Assembly: GCA_965247505.1 (NCBI GenBank)
Contig: OZ252020.1
Coordinates: 1,984,001-2,048,000, forward strand
Direction of reading: 5' to 3'
Source of the DNA: CAIYRG01 sp965247505
Lineage (GTDB): Bacteria; Pseudomonadota; Alphaproteobacteria; Micropepsales; Micropepsaceae
Length of the DNA stretch: 64,000 bases
Part shown: piece after piece, positions 54,487 through 63,462 of the stretch
How positions within the stretch are numbered: position 1 is the first letter of the stretch
Layout of the letters: the number at the start of each line of letters is the position of its first letter
Made by a program: the position numbers and the translations under genes
Notes under the pieces: model-generated
Told to the model about the DNA's origin: nothing
Database searches by the model: none
What the model saw: only the letters and a program-made list of their open reading frames with translations

Positions 54487-56001
54487 ATGGAAGGCGGGAG
54501 GATGTACACCGTGGACCTATATCTGCGCGTTCGGCTGGCCTGCCATGTTGATGGTCTGAGCCAGCGAGAGGCGGCAAGTCGGTTTGGCATTGCGCGCGAG
54601 ACGGTGAGGAAGATGCTGCGGCATTCGGAACCGCCGGGATATCGGCGACGCCAGCCACCGAAACGCCCGAAACTGGCCCCCTTCACGGATATCATCGACC
54701 GTATTCTGGAGGAGGACCGAACGGTTCACCGTAAGCAGCACCACACGGCGAAGCGTATATTCGAGCGCCTTCGCGACGAACATGGCTTCACGGGCAGAGA
54801 GACCATCGTGAAGGATTACGTTCGGGAACGGCGCCTTCGTCGGCGTGAGATGTTTGTGCCGTTGTCACATCCTCCGGGCCATGCTCAAGCGGACTTTGGC
54901 GAGGCGGATGCGATCATCGCCGGCGTCAAGTATCGGGCGCATTTTTTCGTCATGACACTTCCCCACAGCGATGCCTGCTTCGTTGCGGCCTACCCGGCGG
55001 CGGCGACGGAGGCCTGGCTGGACGGGCACAACAGAGCCTTTGTTTTTTTCGGCGGCGTTCCCCAATCGATTCTTTACGACAACGACAAGTGTCTGGTGTC
55101 GCGCATCTTGTCAGATGGCACGCGGCAACGAACGCGGGCGTTCAGCGGGCTGCAGTCCCATTACCTCTTCGAGGACCGCTACGGCCGTCCCGGCAAGGGT
55201 AACGACAAAGGCAATGTGGAGGGGGTGGTCGGCTATGCCCGGCGGAACTTCATGACGCCGCTTCCCCGGTTCGCGAGCTGGGACGCCTTCAATGGCCACC
55301 TGGAAGAGCAATGCCGCAACCGGCAAGGCAACGTCCTGCGCGGCCACCGCGAGAGCATCGGCGAACGGTTTGTGCGTGACCGCGAAGCGTTGAAGAGGCC
55401 ACTGCCGGCACCGTTCGACGCGTGCGACAAGCAGGGCACGCGGGTCAACTCGCTGTCCCTGGTGCGCTACCGGACGAATGACTATTCCGTGCCCGTCGCC
55501 TACGGCCATCAGGAAGTCTGGATCCGTGGCTATGTCCACGAGGGGGTTATCGGTTGCGGCACCGGGATCATTGCCCGACACCCCCGTTCCTACGACCGGG
55601 AAGATATGGTCTTCGATCCGATCCACTACCTGCCTTTGCTGGAGCACAAGATCGGTGCCCTGGATCAGGCCGCGCCGCTAGCCGGATGGGAACTGCCTGA
55701 TGCCTTCCCAACCCTGCGCCGTCTCCTGGAGGCGCGCATGGGCAAGGCCGGCAAGCGGGAATACGTCCAGGTCCTTCGGCTTCTGGAGACCTTCGATCTC
55801 GAGGTGCTTCACGGCGCGGTGAAGGACGCCCTGCGCCTGGGTGCGATCGGCTACGACGCCGTCAAACACCTTGTGCTGTGCCGTATCGAGCGACGCCCGC
55901 CCAAACTCAACCTGGATATCTATCCCTACCTGCCTCGGGCCAACGTGGCGACCACGGCCGCCGCCAGTTATATGAGCTTGTTGGGTGGAGGCGCGTCATG
56001 A
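54487..56001 (+). CDS. istA: IS21-family transposase IstA
   Basis: A 504-residue transposase with a helix-turn-helix DNA-binding region (LSQREAASRFGIARETVRKML), an rve integrase core with catalytic residues in QADFGEADAII, ILYDNDKCLV and KGNDKGNVEGVVGYARR (Asp-Asp-Glu), and a beta-barrel C-domain (YSVPVAYGHQEVWIRGYV). The frame is complete. The stop overlaps the istB start by 4 bases (ATGA). Start could be at the ATG at 54487 or 54502 (MYTVDLYLRV). Confidence 0.95.
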   Translation: MEGGRMYTVDLYLRVRLACHVDGLSQREAASRFGIARETVRKMLRHSEPPGYRRRQPPKRPKLAPFTDIIDRILEEDRTVHRKQHHTAKRIFERLRDEHGFTGRETIVKDYVRERRLRRREMFVPLSHPPGHAQADFGEADAIIAGVKYRAHFFVMTLPHSDACFVAAYPAAATEAWLDGHNRAFVFFGGVPQSILYDNDKCLVSRILSDGTRQRTRAFSGLQSHYLFEDRYGRPGKGNDKGNVEGVVGYARRNFMTPLPRFASWDAFNGHLEEQCRNRQGNVLRGHRESIGERFVRDREALKRPLPAPFDACDKQGTRVNSLSLVRYRTNDYSVPVAYGHQEVWIRGYVHEGVIGCGTGIIARHPRSYDREDMVFDPIHYLPLLEHKIGALDQAAPLAGWELPDAFPTLRRLLEARMGKAGKREYVQVLRLLETFDLEVLHGAVKDALRLGAIGYDAVKHLVLCRIERRPPKLNLDIYPYLPRANVATTAAASYMSLLGGGAS

Positions 56002-56768
56002 CCGATACGCCGCAAGTGTTGCTGGCCCATCACCTCAAGACCCTGAAACTGCCGACGTTCCTGCGCGAATACGACAAGCTGGCCCGCCAATGCGCCACCG
56101 AGGGCGCCGACCATGTGCGGTATCTTGTCCGTCTGACCGAGTTGGAACTGATCGACCGTGAGCGCCGCATGGTCGAGCGGCGGATCAGACAGGCCAGGTT
56201 CCCCGCCGTCAAAAGCCTCGACAGCTTCGACTTCAAGGCCATCGCATCGCTCAACAAGATGCTGGTTCTGGAGTTGGCGCGATGCGAATACGTCGAGCGT
56301 CGTGAGAATATCATCGCGCTCGGCAACTCAGGCACCGGCAAGACCCATATCGCCCTCGGTCTCGGTCTGGCGGCCTGCCAAAAGGGGCTCTCCGTCGGCT
56401 TCCTCACGGCCGCTGCCCTGGTTCATGAACTGATGGAGGCCAGGGATGAAAAACGCCTGTTGCGCCTGCAGAAGCAACTGGCAAAGTATCACCTTCTGAT
56501 CATCGACGAACTCGGCTTCGTGCCGCTCTCGAAGACCGGCGCCGAGCTGCTGTTCGAAGTCTTCAGCCAGCGCTACGAGCGGGGCTCGATCCTGGTGACC
56601 TCCAACTTGCCGTTCGATGAGTGGACGGAGATATTCGGCTCGGAACGCCTGACCGGGGCTTTGCTGGACCGCCTCACCCACCATGTCCATATCCTGGAAA
56701 TGAACGGCGAGAGCTATCGTCTCAACCAAAGCCAAAAACGGCGGAAATCCCCAAAAATACCTGCTTAA
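55998..56768 (+). CDS. istB: IS21-family helper ATPase IstB
   Basis: A 256-residue AAA+ ATPase that assists IstA. Walker A is GNSGTGKTHIALGLG and Walker B is LLIIDELGFVPLS, followed by sensor region ILVTSNLPFDEWTEIFG and RLTGALLDRLTHHVHILEM. Start at the ATG that overlaps the istA stop (MTDTPQVLLAHHLKTLKLP). The frame is complete, so the element may still be mobile. Confidence 0.95.
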   Translation: MTDTPQVLLAHHLKTLKLPTFLREYDKLARQCATEGADHVRYLVRLTELELIDRERRMVERRIRQARFPAVKSLDSFDFKAIASLNKMLVLELARCEYVERRENIIALGNSGTGKTHIALGLGLAACQKGLSVGFLTAAALVHELMEARDEKRLLRLQKQLAKYHLLIIDELGFVPLSKTGAELLFEVFSQRYERGSILVTSNLPFDEWTEIFGSERLTGALLDRLTHHVHILEMNGESYRLNQSQKRRKSPKIPA

Positions 56769-56968
56769 CCGCCGGTGCAATGGTTGACCCGGTGGGTCCA
56801 CAGGAACCTCCCACGCTGCTTCGCTCCGCGTAACGCAAGCGCTACACGAAGCAGCGCGGGTCCCTCCTATGGACTACCGGGACAACCCCCCAACACCGCG
56901 TACCGCATAACGTTAAGTGGACTAGTTTTGCTCCGCCCGGGTGGACTAATTTTGCTCCGCCGTTGACA

Positions 56969-57111
56969 TCTATTCTTTGAGAGAAGCACAGATCGTCATC
57001 GAGCAATGGCGGCGGCACTACAACACAAAGCGCCCGCACAGTGCCCTCGGTTATCAGCCCCCGGCGCCAGAAACCATCGTCCCGTTGCCAGAAAGACCGA
57101 CCATGAACTAA
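56969..57111 (+). pseudogene. IS3-family OrfB, 3' part (beyond the IS21 insert)
   Basis: The frame reads LREAQIVIEQWRRHYNTKRP followed by HSALGYQPPAPETIVPLPER and a TAA at 57109-57111. This is the usual OrfB C-terminus. It joins exactly to the 5' part when the IS21 and one 8-bp duplication are removed. Confidence 0.92.
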
Positions 57112-57193
57112 GATTCAAACTGGACCAGTCAGTGGGGGCTGATCACCCCAGTGAATTCTACCCGGTCAATTCTTAACGAGGAGATTTGCTCGC

Positions 57194-58303
57194 ATGACAC
57201 TCATCATCAACAATGATGACGTCTCAAAACTTCTCACCATGGAGGCCACGCTCAAAGCGCTGGAAACCTCCTACCGCGATCTCGTTACAAAAGAAGCGGT
57301 TTGCCGCCCGCGGATCGACATTCGCATTCCCACTTCCGATCCGAACAAGAACTATCAATGGGGCACGATGGAAGGCGGGTCGACGTCGGGCTATTTCGCA
57401 ATCCGCATGAAGTCCGATGTCATATATGAAACGCGTTACGCCGGTGCGATTACGCAGGAAAAATATTGTGTGAAGCCGGGCCTTTTTTGCGGGCTTATCT
57501 TTCTGACATCGATCGAGAATGGCCAGCCGCTTGCCTTTATCAATGACGGCGTGTTGCAGCATATGCGGGTGGGCGGCGATGGCGGTATCGGCGTCAAATA
57601 TATGTCCAATGAAGATGCCGAAGTGATCGGGATGATCGGCTCAGGCGGCATGTCGCGCACCCATATGGACGCGTTCATGTTGGTGCGGAATATCAAGAAG
57701 CTGCAAGTTTTCAGCCCGACAAAAGCCAACCGCGAAAAATTCGCGGCCGAGATGGTCGAGCGCCACAAAATCGAAGTGAAAGTTTGCAGCAGTCCCGAAG
57801 AAATTTACCGCGGCGCACATATCGTGTCTGCCCTCACCGATTCCGCGGTGCCGGTGACCGACGGCGCGTTGCTCGAGAAGGGCACCCATCTGGTCAATAT
57901 TGGCGGCAGCGGCAGTCCCGATGCGGAAAGCCTCAACCGCGTGGACGCTTATTTGCGTTTTGGCGATGCCCCCTCGCCGATCGGGCGGCCGGAGTTTAAC
58001 CTCGACTATGAGAATATCGGTTGGGAAGCACGTCCGGACGCCGACAAGTTTGGCGATGGTCGGCATGGCAAAAAACGTGCGCGTGGGACGCTTCTCCCCG
58101 ATAAACGCGTAACACTTGCGCAGATCGTAAATGGTGAGGCCAAGGGGCGCACTTCGGCTGATCAGATCACTTATTCAGAGCGCGGCAATCTGCAGGGCGC
58201 ACAGTTTTTCGCGACCGCAGGCCATGTCTATGAGCTGGCAAAGAAAGCCGGCTTGGGACGCGAAATTCCCACCGAATGGTTTTTGCAGGACATCCGGGAC
58301 TGA
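57194..58303 (+). CDS. Ornithine cyclodeaminase/mu-crystallin family protein
   Basis: A 369-residue member of the OCD family (NAD(P)-dependent deaminase, dehydrogenase or reductase of amino and imino acids). Features: an N-terminal ATLKALETSYRDLVTKEAVCRPR segment, GTMEGGSTSGYFAIRMKSD, and the Rossmann part DAEVIGMIGSGGMSRTHMDAF with VFSPTKANREKFAAEM. HIVSALTDSAVPVTDG and THLVNIGGSGSPDAE follow. It has a ribosome site (ACGAGGAG) 9 bases before ATG. It sits directly after the IS3 element, with its own upstream region largely replaced by IS sequence. Related proteins occur with cupin and FAH genes, and it may belong to the second catabolic block. Confidence 0.9.
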   Translation: MTLIINNDDVSKLLTMEATLKALETSYRDLVTKEAVCRPRIDIRIPTSDPNKNYQWGTMEGGSTSGYFAIRMKSDVIYETRYAGAITQEKYCVKPGLFCGLIFLTSIENGQPLAFINDGVLQHMRVGGDGGIGVKYMSNEDAEVIGMIGSGGMSRTHMDAFMLVRNIKKLQVFSPTKANREKFAAEMVERHKIEVKVCSSPEEIYRGAHIVSALTDSAVPVTDGALLEKGTHLVNIGGSGSPDAESLNRVDAYLRFGDAPSPIGRPEFNLDYENIGWEARPDADKFGDGRHGKKRARGTLLPDKRVTLAQIVNGEAKGRTSADQITYSERGNLQGAQFFATAGHVYELAKKAGLGREIPTEWFLQDIRD

Positions 58304-58339
58304 GGAGTGGGATGTGCCGCCCAAACTAGCAACACATTG

Positions 58340-58542
58340 TGTCATCCCGGGCCCGCGCGGCCTTGCCGCGCAGAATGAATAATTGGCGTGCGACGCACGC
58401 CGGCGCGATAGCGCGAGACCCGGGACCCACGGGAATACATCCTCATTGGAAGAGTTAGCCCGGCTCTGAACGCATGATTGTCAGCGTCCGGGCGCGACCA
58501 CGCAGTGGGTCCCGGATAGCCCTTAAGGCTTCCGGGATGACA
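58340..58542. repeat. Intergenic palindromic element, bounded by TGTCATCCCGG and CCGGGATGACA
   Basis: This fills most of the 311-base gap between the OCD and DUF6644 genes. The outer ends are exact inverses of 11 bases. Inside are further palindromes (CGCGCGGCCTTGCCGCGC and GCGTGCGACGCACGC). The ends resemble those of the element at 39189-39365, so both belong to one family of small palindromic repeats. No gene lies in it. Confidence 0.7.
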
Positions 58543-58614
58543 AGTTTTAGAGGGCGGGGTGTCGTTCCTTACCTCCCCAACGCGCGGAGGTTGGGATTGC
58601 GCACCGCGCGCCCC

Positions 58615-59100
58615 TCACCAATAGGCGATCATGCGCCCCGCGGTGATGACTGTGATCCAGCAGCCGAGCGAGAGCGCGCCGCCCAATGCAAGGCGCATAC
58701 GTCCAGCCCTAGAGGCCTCGGCGTTTTCGATTGCCCTCCAGCTTGCCGACCAATGAAGCGCCGCGATATTTGCAATGCCCAAAACAAGCGCGCTTAGTTT
58801 TAGATAGAGAAACGGATTGTAGTAATATTCCGTTGCCTGAACGCTAAAGAGCGTGATCCCGGATAGGAGCGCCAAGATCAAACCAAATGCCGCATTGGCC
58901 AGAACTGGTTTGGCCAGCAAATTTATCTGAATCGATTTCCAAAAACCAAGAAGGCGTAGATCGAGAAGCGCAATCGCGCCGAACAAAAGCGCGATACCGA
59001 AGACATGAAATAAATTTACAATACCGTAAGTATAGGGACCGGAATTGCGCACGAAATCCGCAAGCGCGGAGGCTTCAAGCCACCCCAACCAATCCAGCAA
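58615..59100 (-). CDS. DUF6644 membrane protein
   Basis: A 161-residue integral membrane protein with four predicted helices (YGIVNLFHVFGIALLFGAIAL, KPVLANAAFGLILALLSGITL, LKLSALVLGIANIAAL, LALGGALSLGCWITVI). NLFHVFGIALLFG with its histidine is typical of DUF6644. It is encoded 22 bases downstream of a DUF6152 gene on the same strand and probably in one operon. These families often occur together in secreted or envelope contexts but have no assigned function. Confidence 0.83.
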   Translation of the reverse strand: MLDWLGWLEASALADFVRNSGPYTYGIVNLFHVFGIALLFGAIALLDLRLLGFWKSIQINLLAKPVLANAAFGLILALLSGITLFSVQATEYYYNPFLYLKLSALVLGIANIAALHWSASWRAIENAEASRAGRMRLALGGALSLGCWITVITAGRMIAYW

Positions 59101-59122
59101 TTAATAATTCCCCAAAAGACGT

Positions 59123-59500
59123 TCAGTCGCGTTCCGGATAAAGATCATATGTGGCGTCGCCTACCACAAGCCGCTCGGTCTTCATTTCCAGCCGGCCCGC
59201 ATCGTCCTGCCATCTATGGCCGCGCGCGGTAACTTCCATCCCGACTTGGACAATATCGTTATGCAGCCCGGCGCGATTATTGCGTCCCGGAGGGGCAAGA
59301 ACGACGTCCCAAAGCTCGCCATCGACGCGCAATGTCAGCTGACCATGCGGTCCGCCCATACTTGCCTCTTCGACCGTACCGGTTAGTTCGAACGCGTCAT
59401 TGCCATACCAGCCCCAACCGTGATGCGCCTGCGCCGGAGCGGCGAGTCCCATGAGCGCTGCCAAGCTTGCACCCGCTACAACTATCCCAAGCCTCTTCAT
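59123..59500 (-). CDS. DUF6152 exported protein
   Basis: A 125-residue exported protein (signal peptide to GLAAPAQAHH). The mature N-terminus HHGWGWYGNDAFELTGTVEEA is the DUF6152 signature, followed by strands with GPHGQLTLRVDGELWDVVLAPP and a late EMKTERLVVGDATYDLYPERD. The His-rich start could bind a metal. Start at the ATG 59498-59500 with GAGGTG upstream. It precedes the DUF6644 gene. Confidence 0.87.
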   Translation of the reverse strand: MKRLGIVVAGASLAALMGLAAPAQAHHGWGWYGNDAFELTGTVEEASMGGPHGQLTLRVDGELWDVVLAPPGRNNRAGLHNDIVQVGMEVTARGHRWQDDAGRLEMKTERLVVGDATYDLYPERD

Positions 59501-59709
59501 TTCACACCTCATTGTGACGACCACATATTGAGAATGCGTCTAGCGCAGAAATGTTGCAACTGCAAAACCAATAGAGAAAACTCAATTAAATCAACTTATT
59601 GCGATCTTGAGAGGTCTTCGACCCCGATCGTTTTTTGGGATATCCGGGCGGGCTGTAAAACAATAGGTCTCTAGGAGCACGAGAAGACCAATCGCGAAGA
59701 GGGCCGAGC

Positions 59710-60042
59710 ATGCCATATGATCCAGGACTGGCCGAGCGTCTCCACAGCGTCGTCGCGCGCAAAAGGGCGATTACGGAAAAGAAAATGTTCGGCGGCATTG
59801 GTTGGATGTTGAATGGCAATATGTGCGTTGGCGTCTACAAGGATTTTCTTATTATTCGAGTAGAAGAGAAAAAAGCCAACGCCTTGTCGGAAGAAGATGG
59901 CGTTGGCCCGATGGATATCACCGGCAGACCGATGAAGGGTTGGTTGAAGGTGGCGCCTGACGGCTATGAGGATGATGCGGCATTGAAGCTTTATACAAAG
60001 GCGGCGATCGATTTTGTTAAAACGCTTCCAGCAAAAGAGTAG
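59710..60042 (+). CDS. TfoX/Sxy N-terminal domain protein
   Basis: A 110-residue protein made only of the TfoX_N domain: KMFGGIGWMLNGNMCVGVYKDFLIIRV and a C-terminal LYTKAAIDFVKTLPAKE helix. Full TfoX/Sxy proteins regulate competence; single-domain proteins of this kind are widespread and their role is generally not known. The end overlaps the next gene by about 29 bases if a TTG start is used there. Confidence 0.9.
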   Translation: MPYDPGLAERLHSVVARKRAITEKKMFGGIGWMLNGNMCVGVYKDFLIIRVEEKKANALSEEDGVGPMDITGRPMKGWLKVAPDGYEDDAALKLYTKAAIDFVKTLPAKE

Positions 60043-61201
60043 CGCGATCTCGCGAGGAATTGCCGCGGCGACGCTTTGCTTATTCTTGGGCGCGAACGCT
60101 TTCGCGCAAGAAGTGCAAACTGTTGCTTCTTCAATCGACCCGGCAATCGACCCCGCAATCGATTTAGAACTGGTTGCCGAAGCGCTCGCAGGTGCCGAGA
60201 AGCTGGATCGCCTTCACGCCCTTATTGTCGCTTATGAAGGCCGGGTGATTGTGGAGCGCGTTTTTCGTGGCCCCAATCTCAATCAGCCCGTCAATATAAA
60301 GTCGGCGTCCAAGACCATCATTTCCGCCTTGGTCGGCATCGCGATCGAAAAGGGTGTCGTCGACGGCACGGATGCGACGATCCTTCCGCTTCTTCAAGCG
60401 CGCGCACCCGCCGAGCTTGATCCGCGCGTGGCTGACATCACCATCGATCATTTGCTGACCATGCGCGCCGGGCTGGAGCGGACATCGGGTCAATATTACG
60501 GCCCATGGGTGGTTAGTCCGAACTGGGTGCGCTACGCGATGTCACGTCCCTTCGTAGATAGGCCGGGCGGCGGATGGCTTTATTCGACCGGCAACACGCA
60601 CATGCTTTCGGCGATCCTGACGGACGCCTCGCAGCAAAGCACATTGGCGCTTGCCCGTGATTGGCTCGGCGAGCCGCTCGAATTCGATGTTCCGCCATGG
60701 ACCCGCGACCCGCAGGGAACCTATTTTGGCGGCAACGAAATGGGGCTCTCGCCACGTGCATTGTTGGCTTTCGGGGAAATGTACCGCAATGGCGGGGTGT
60801 CGGCCGACGGCGAACAGGTGGTTCCCGCCGCATGGGTAAAGGCTTCCTGGGCTCCCAAAACCTTCGGCCGCGGCGGACAATTATATGGCTATGGCTGGTT
60901 CATCAGCCAGGTTGAGGGCCATCCAATATATTTTGCCTGGGGCTTTGGCGGGCAAATGCTTTATGTCGCCCCGACATTACATCTCACTGTCGTAGCCACG
61001 TCGGATTTCATGACCCGTTCGGTGCAGGACGGCTATCGCTGTTCGCTTCATGGACTGATCAGCCAGGGCTTTGCCCCCGCAATTATTCGCGGCGGCCCAA
61101 AAGTTTTGAAAACGCCTATGGCGGCGCGCAGTTGGATGTATCCCAATCTCGGCGGGCGGCGCTGCGTCGGCGGATGGTTTGAGGCGGACTTGCCGGGATA
61201 G
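60014..61201 (+). CDS. Serine hydrolase, class C beta-lactamase/esterase-like (exported)
   Basis: A 395-residue exported enzyme (signal peptide to FLGANAFAQE). The penicillin-recognising fold motifs are SxxK in NIKSASKTIISALVGIA, YxN-type in GGWLYSTGNTHMLSAIL and a late FAWGFGGQMLYVAP in the KTG position. This is the family of AmpC-like lactamases, D-amino-peptidases and esterases; the exact activity is not clear. A Pro-Ala-Ile-Asp repeat follows the signal peptide. Only a TTG start fits the signal peptide, so expression may be coupled to the TfoX-N gene. Confidence 0.83.
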   Translation: MLKRFQQKSSAISRGIAAATLCLFLGANAFAQEVQTVASSIDPAIDPAIDLELVAEALAGAEKLDRLHALIVAYEGRVIVERVFRGPNLNQPVNIKSASKTIISALVGIAIEKGVVDGTDATILPLLQARAPAELDPRVADITIDHLLTMRAGLERTSGQYYGPWVVSPNWVRYAMSRPFVDRPGGGWLYSTGNTHMLSAILTDASQQSTLALARDWLGEPLEFDVPPWTRDPQGTYFGGNEMGLSPRALLAFGEMYRNGGVSADGEQVVPAAWVKASWAPKTFGRGGQLYGYGWFISQVEGHPIYFAWGFGGQMLYVAPTLHLTVVATSDFMTRSVQDGYRCSLHGLISQGFAPAIIRGGPKVLKTPMAARSWMYPNLGGRRCVGGWFEADLPG

Positions 61202-61238
61202 TGGAGATTGAGCGCGAAGGCGTGCAGCGTTTTCCAAA

Positions 61239-62318
61239 TCAATCTACGAATTGCGATTCGATATTGTTCCGCACCGCATCGCCAAGCGCGCGGATCGTGG
61301 CGCTATTGTCGAGAGCATTCATCTCGACGGCATCGGCGTTGAGCTTTAAATGCGCAAAGATCGTGCGCGCGCCGTCAAGCGTGTCCTCGTCAATGGGTCT
61401 TAATGCGCGGCCTTCTTCGGCCACCGCCGGAATGATCGTGAGACTCACCGATTCCAAAACATTTCCCCCAATAGCGAAAAAGCGCATCGTAGCCGCATCG
61501 ACCTTCACCACAATGTCGCAATGCAGCGGAGCAAATCTCCCCGTTTCCGGACGCCTATCGGCAAGCGATCGGTAATCTGCATTTCCGCGTGCATTGCAAA
61601 GAAGATCGCCGGGTTCAATCTCTTCCTCGCCCGCATCGTAAGCCGTAAAGGCGGCCTCGGGCGCCTGTCCATCGCGCGCGCGAATGGCTTGATCGATATA
61701 AACCTGATGCGCCACCGAGCGCTCGAACTGCGCCATGTCGCCGAGCCCCGCCTCGCACATGACCCAAGAAATAAAAGCTGCAGACCACGGACGCCGCCAG
61801 GCCACGGAATCACGCCCTGAGGCATTCCAGGCCCGGTTCTGTGCCGCGATGGCGCCGGGGCCATTGGGCGCGGCCGACCAATAGCCGGCGATGGTGGGAG
61901 CAAGTTCTTCGTCGCCGTCGAATTCTCCAAGCCGCAAATATTGCCGCGCCACACGCGGGGCCGCTATGTCGGGATTAACGGTGTCGGGAACAATTCCGTC
62001 GGGCAAAAAGCGCGTGTCGATCTTGGTCGTATCGATGGTCTGGAAACCGAAATAGGCCCATTCCTGCGTTGCGATATCGACGATCCGCCGCCGCGCCCAA
62101 TGGGTGGGGCCAATGCGGCAGGCGTCCTGGATGGCGCGCATCTCGCCCCGCTCGCCGGCAATTCGTGTCGATGGCGCGATGACGTCGAAAGTCTCGCGTG
62201 CGACCCGGTTCAGTCGCTCCTGTGCGCCGAGCGGCGTTGCGTCCAAAGAGATCGCGCCCGCAAACAAGATGCTTGCGATCGATATGGAAAGCTTAGCCAT
62301 GGGCGGCGAAAGTCTCAT
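61239..62318 (-). CDS. DUF2272 exported protein
   Basis: A 359-residue exported protein (signal peptide to ISLDATPLGAQE). The DUF2272 signature is in the middle: RRPWSAAFISWVMCEAGL followed by an HQVYIDQAIR helix, then EPGDLLCNARG and FAPLHCDIVVKVDAATMRFFAIGGN. The Cys and His positions resemble a papain-like/NlpC-type hydrolase, perhaps acting on the cell wall. Start taken at 62318, with another ATG at 62300. No link to its neighbours is clear. Confidence 0.85.
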   Translation of the reverse strand: MRLSPPMAKLSISIASILFAGAISLDATPLGAQERLNRVARETFDVIAPSTRIAGERGEMRAIQDACRIGPTHWARRRIVDIATQEWAYFGFQTIDTTKIDTRFLPDGIVPDTVNPDIAAPRVARQYLRLGEFDGDEELAPTIAGYWSAAPNGPGAIAAQNRAWNASGRDSVAWRRPWSAAFISWVMCEAGLGDMAQFERSVAHQVYIDQAIRARDGQAPEAAFTAYDAGEEEIEPGDLLCNARGNADYRSLADRRPETGRFAPLHCDIVVKVDAATMRFFAIGGNVLESVSLTIIPAVAEEGRALRPIDEDTLDGARTIFAHLKLNADAVEMNALDNSATIRALGDAVRNNIESQFVD

Positions 62319-62387
62319 CGGGCACTCTTTTATCGCGCAAGCGGTTCCAAACGCCAGCGATGAGACGGAGGCATTGCTCGCAAAACC

Positions 62388-63017
62388 TTATGCGCTCTGT
62401 GGCGCAACCACATTTTCCAGCGAATTGGATACGATCCTCGCACCAAGCTCCATTGCCGTTTTCAGAAGCGCCAGGGTGATAACCATGTAAAGGGGATCGC
62501 CGAGCGCGAAGGTGACATAGCCGCCAAAAAGAATGGTGAGGTGAACGACGACGGTCCTGCCATAGGGTGTCGCCATGATTTCGTTCGGATATTCATGCCG
62601 CCAGCGGCCCGGCAAGAGCCAATACGCAATAAAGAGATAAAGCTGAAAGGCGATGATGAGAGCAAGATTGGTGAGGACGACTGCATTGCCGAACAATGGG
62701 TCCGTGGCCAGGCTGGAGAAAAACCCTTGGCTGGTGGCAAGCCGGTTATCGCTTGCAATGCCCCAGATGAGAACGCCATGGACCAGGCTGAACATGCCAT
62801 AGTGAAAACAAAAGAAGCCGGTATAGAAAAGCGTTGGCAGAATTTGCCACGGCCCCTTGTTGATCCCGGCAATCAGCATCTTAAAAAAGGTGAAGACGCC
62901 CACAATGACGTTCTCCGCCCAGTAGATGAGCAGCAGGAGCAGCGCGCTCCAGCCGAACAGCGCGACGCATGCTACCGGCAAGAGGTTGATCGCCAGCAAG
63001 GGTATGGTTCTTTGCAT
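62388..63017 (-). CDS. Polytopic membrane protein (DUF6498-like)
   Basis: A 209-residue protein with about five hydrophobic helices. The first part reads PLLAINLLPVACVALFGW and LLIYWAENVIVGVFTFFKML, a pattern seen in DUF6498 proteins. Start set at the ATG 63015-63017 (MQRTIPLLAIN) with GGAG upstream; the frame extends to 63044. Function unknown. Confidence 0.8.
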   Translation of the reverse strand: MQRTIPLLAINLLPVACVALFGWSALLLLLIYWAENVIVGVFTFFKMLIAGINKGPWQILPTLFYTGFFCFHYGMFSLVHGVLIWGIASDNRLATSQGFFSSLATDPLFGNAVVLTNLALIIAFQLYLFIAYWLLPGRWRHEYPNEIMATPYGRTVVVHLTILFGGYVTFALGDPLYMVITLALLKTAMELGARIVSNSLENVVAPQSA

Positions 63018-63210
63018 CACTCCGCCCAGAAAATCTCTGTCCACTTTAGGCGGCCGGCCTTAAAGAACGGTTTTAGCGGCGTAGCACATGTCGAAAAACC
63101 CAATAAAATACGCGCTAATAGGTGATTCTCAAAACCGGTAGCGAGGCGCTCGAAGCATGCAAATCGATAGCGGCGCAATGACATAAGCGAATCGAAATGA
63201 GCGAAATAGA

Positions 63211-63378
63211 ATGAACTCTGTGGCCATCGTGATTTTCCCGGCTGGTCCAAGTCATGCTGAGGCCGCCCAAGTGCAGCATGAATGTCCCGGCTGCGCGCTC
63301 AAGCGCCATGATGCAGATGCCATTCATTGCAAGCATTGCGGCCGGGTTATCCATATCGAGACCGAGGGAATTACTTAG
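63211..63378 (+). CDS. Small zinc-ribbon protein
   Basis: A 55-residue protein with two CxxC knuckles: HECPGCALKRH and IHCKHCGRVIHI, which could bind one zinc ion. It has an ATG start and no signal peptide. A 3-residue shorter alternative or other start is possible. The gene is short and near nothing related; its function is not known. Confidence 0.6.
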   Translation: MNSVAIVIFPAGPSHAEAAQVQHECPGCALKRHDADAIHCKHCGRVIHIETEGIT

Positions 63379-63462
63379 AAAAGCTGTGGCGGTTGCCCGT
63401 CATCTCTCCCGGTCATAAAGTGCAGCCATAGCGTATTAGGCCAATCTAATTCGGGGCAGAAC

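Larger units (their letters stand above)
54388..56968 (+). mobile_element. Complete IS21-family element with 8-bp target duplication
   Basis: A 2.58-kb element. The left end begins TGAGAACGGCGG at 54388 and the right end inverse begins TGTCAACGGCGG at 56968; AAATTAGTCCAC follows both. The target duplication TCTATTCT is at 54380-54387 and 56969-56976. It carries istA and istB in overlapping order. A second copy of the inner repeat (TGGACTAGTTTTGCTCCGCC) near 56918 is the multiple-repeat end typical of the family. A palindromic stretch at 56810-56860 follows istB. Confidence 0.96.
53358..57127 (+). mobile_element. IS3-family element (IS407-like), split by a nested IS21 element
   Basis: The left terminal repeat TGGTCCA is at 53358-53364 and its inverse TGGACCA is at 57121-57127. 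Removing the nested IS21 (54388-56968) and one copy of its 8-bp duplication leaves an IS of about 1.18 kb, a normal IS3 length. It encodes orfA and a split orfB. The insertion cut the CoA-ligase-like gene. No clear short duplication of the host target is seen at the outer ends. Confidence 0.88.

Noticed and set aside
62104..62490. A 128-codon plus-strand frame between the DUF2272 and DUF6498-like genes
   Set aside because: Most of it is antisense to the DUF2272 gene and it shows no domain or signal.
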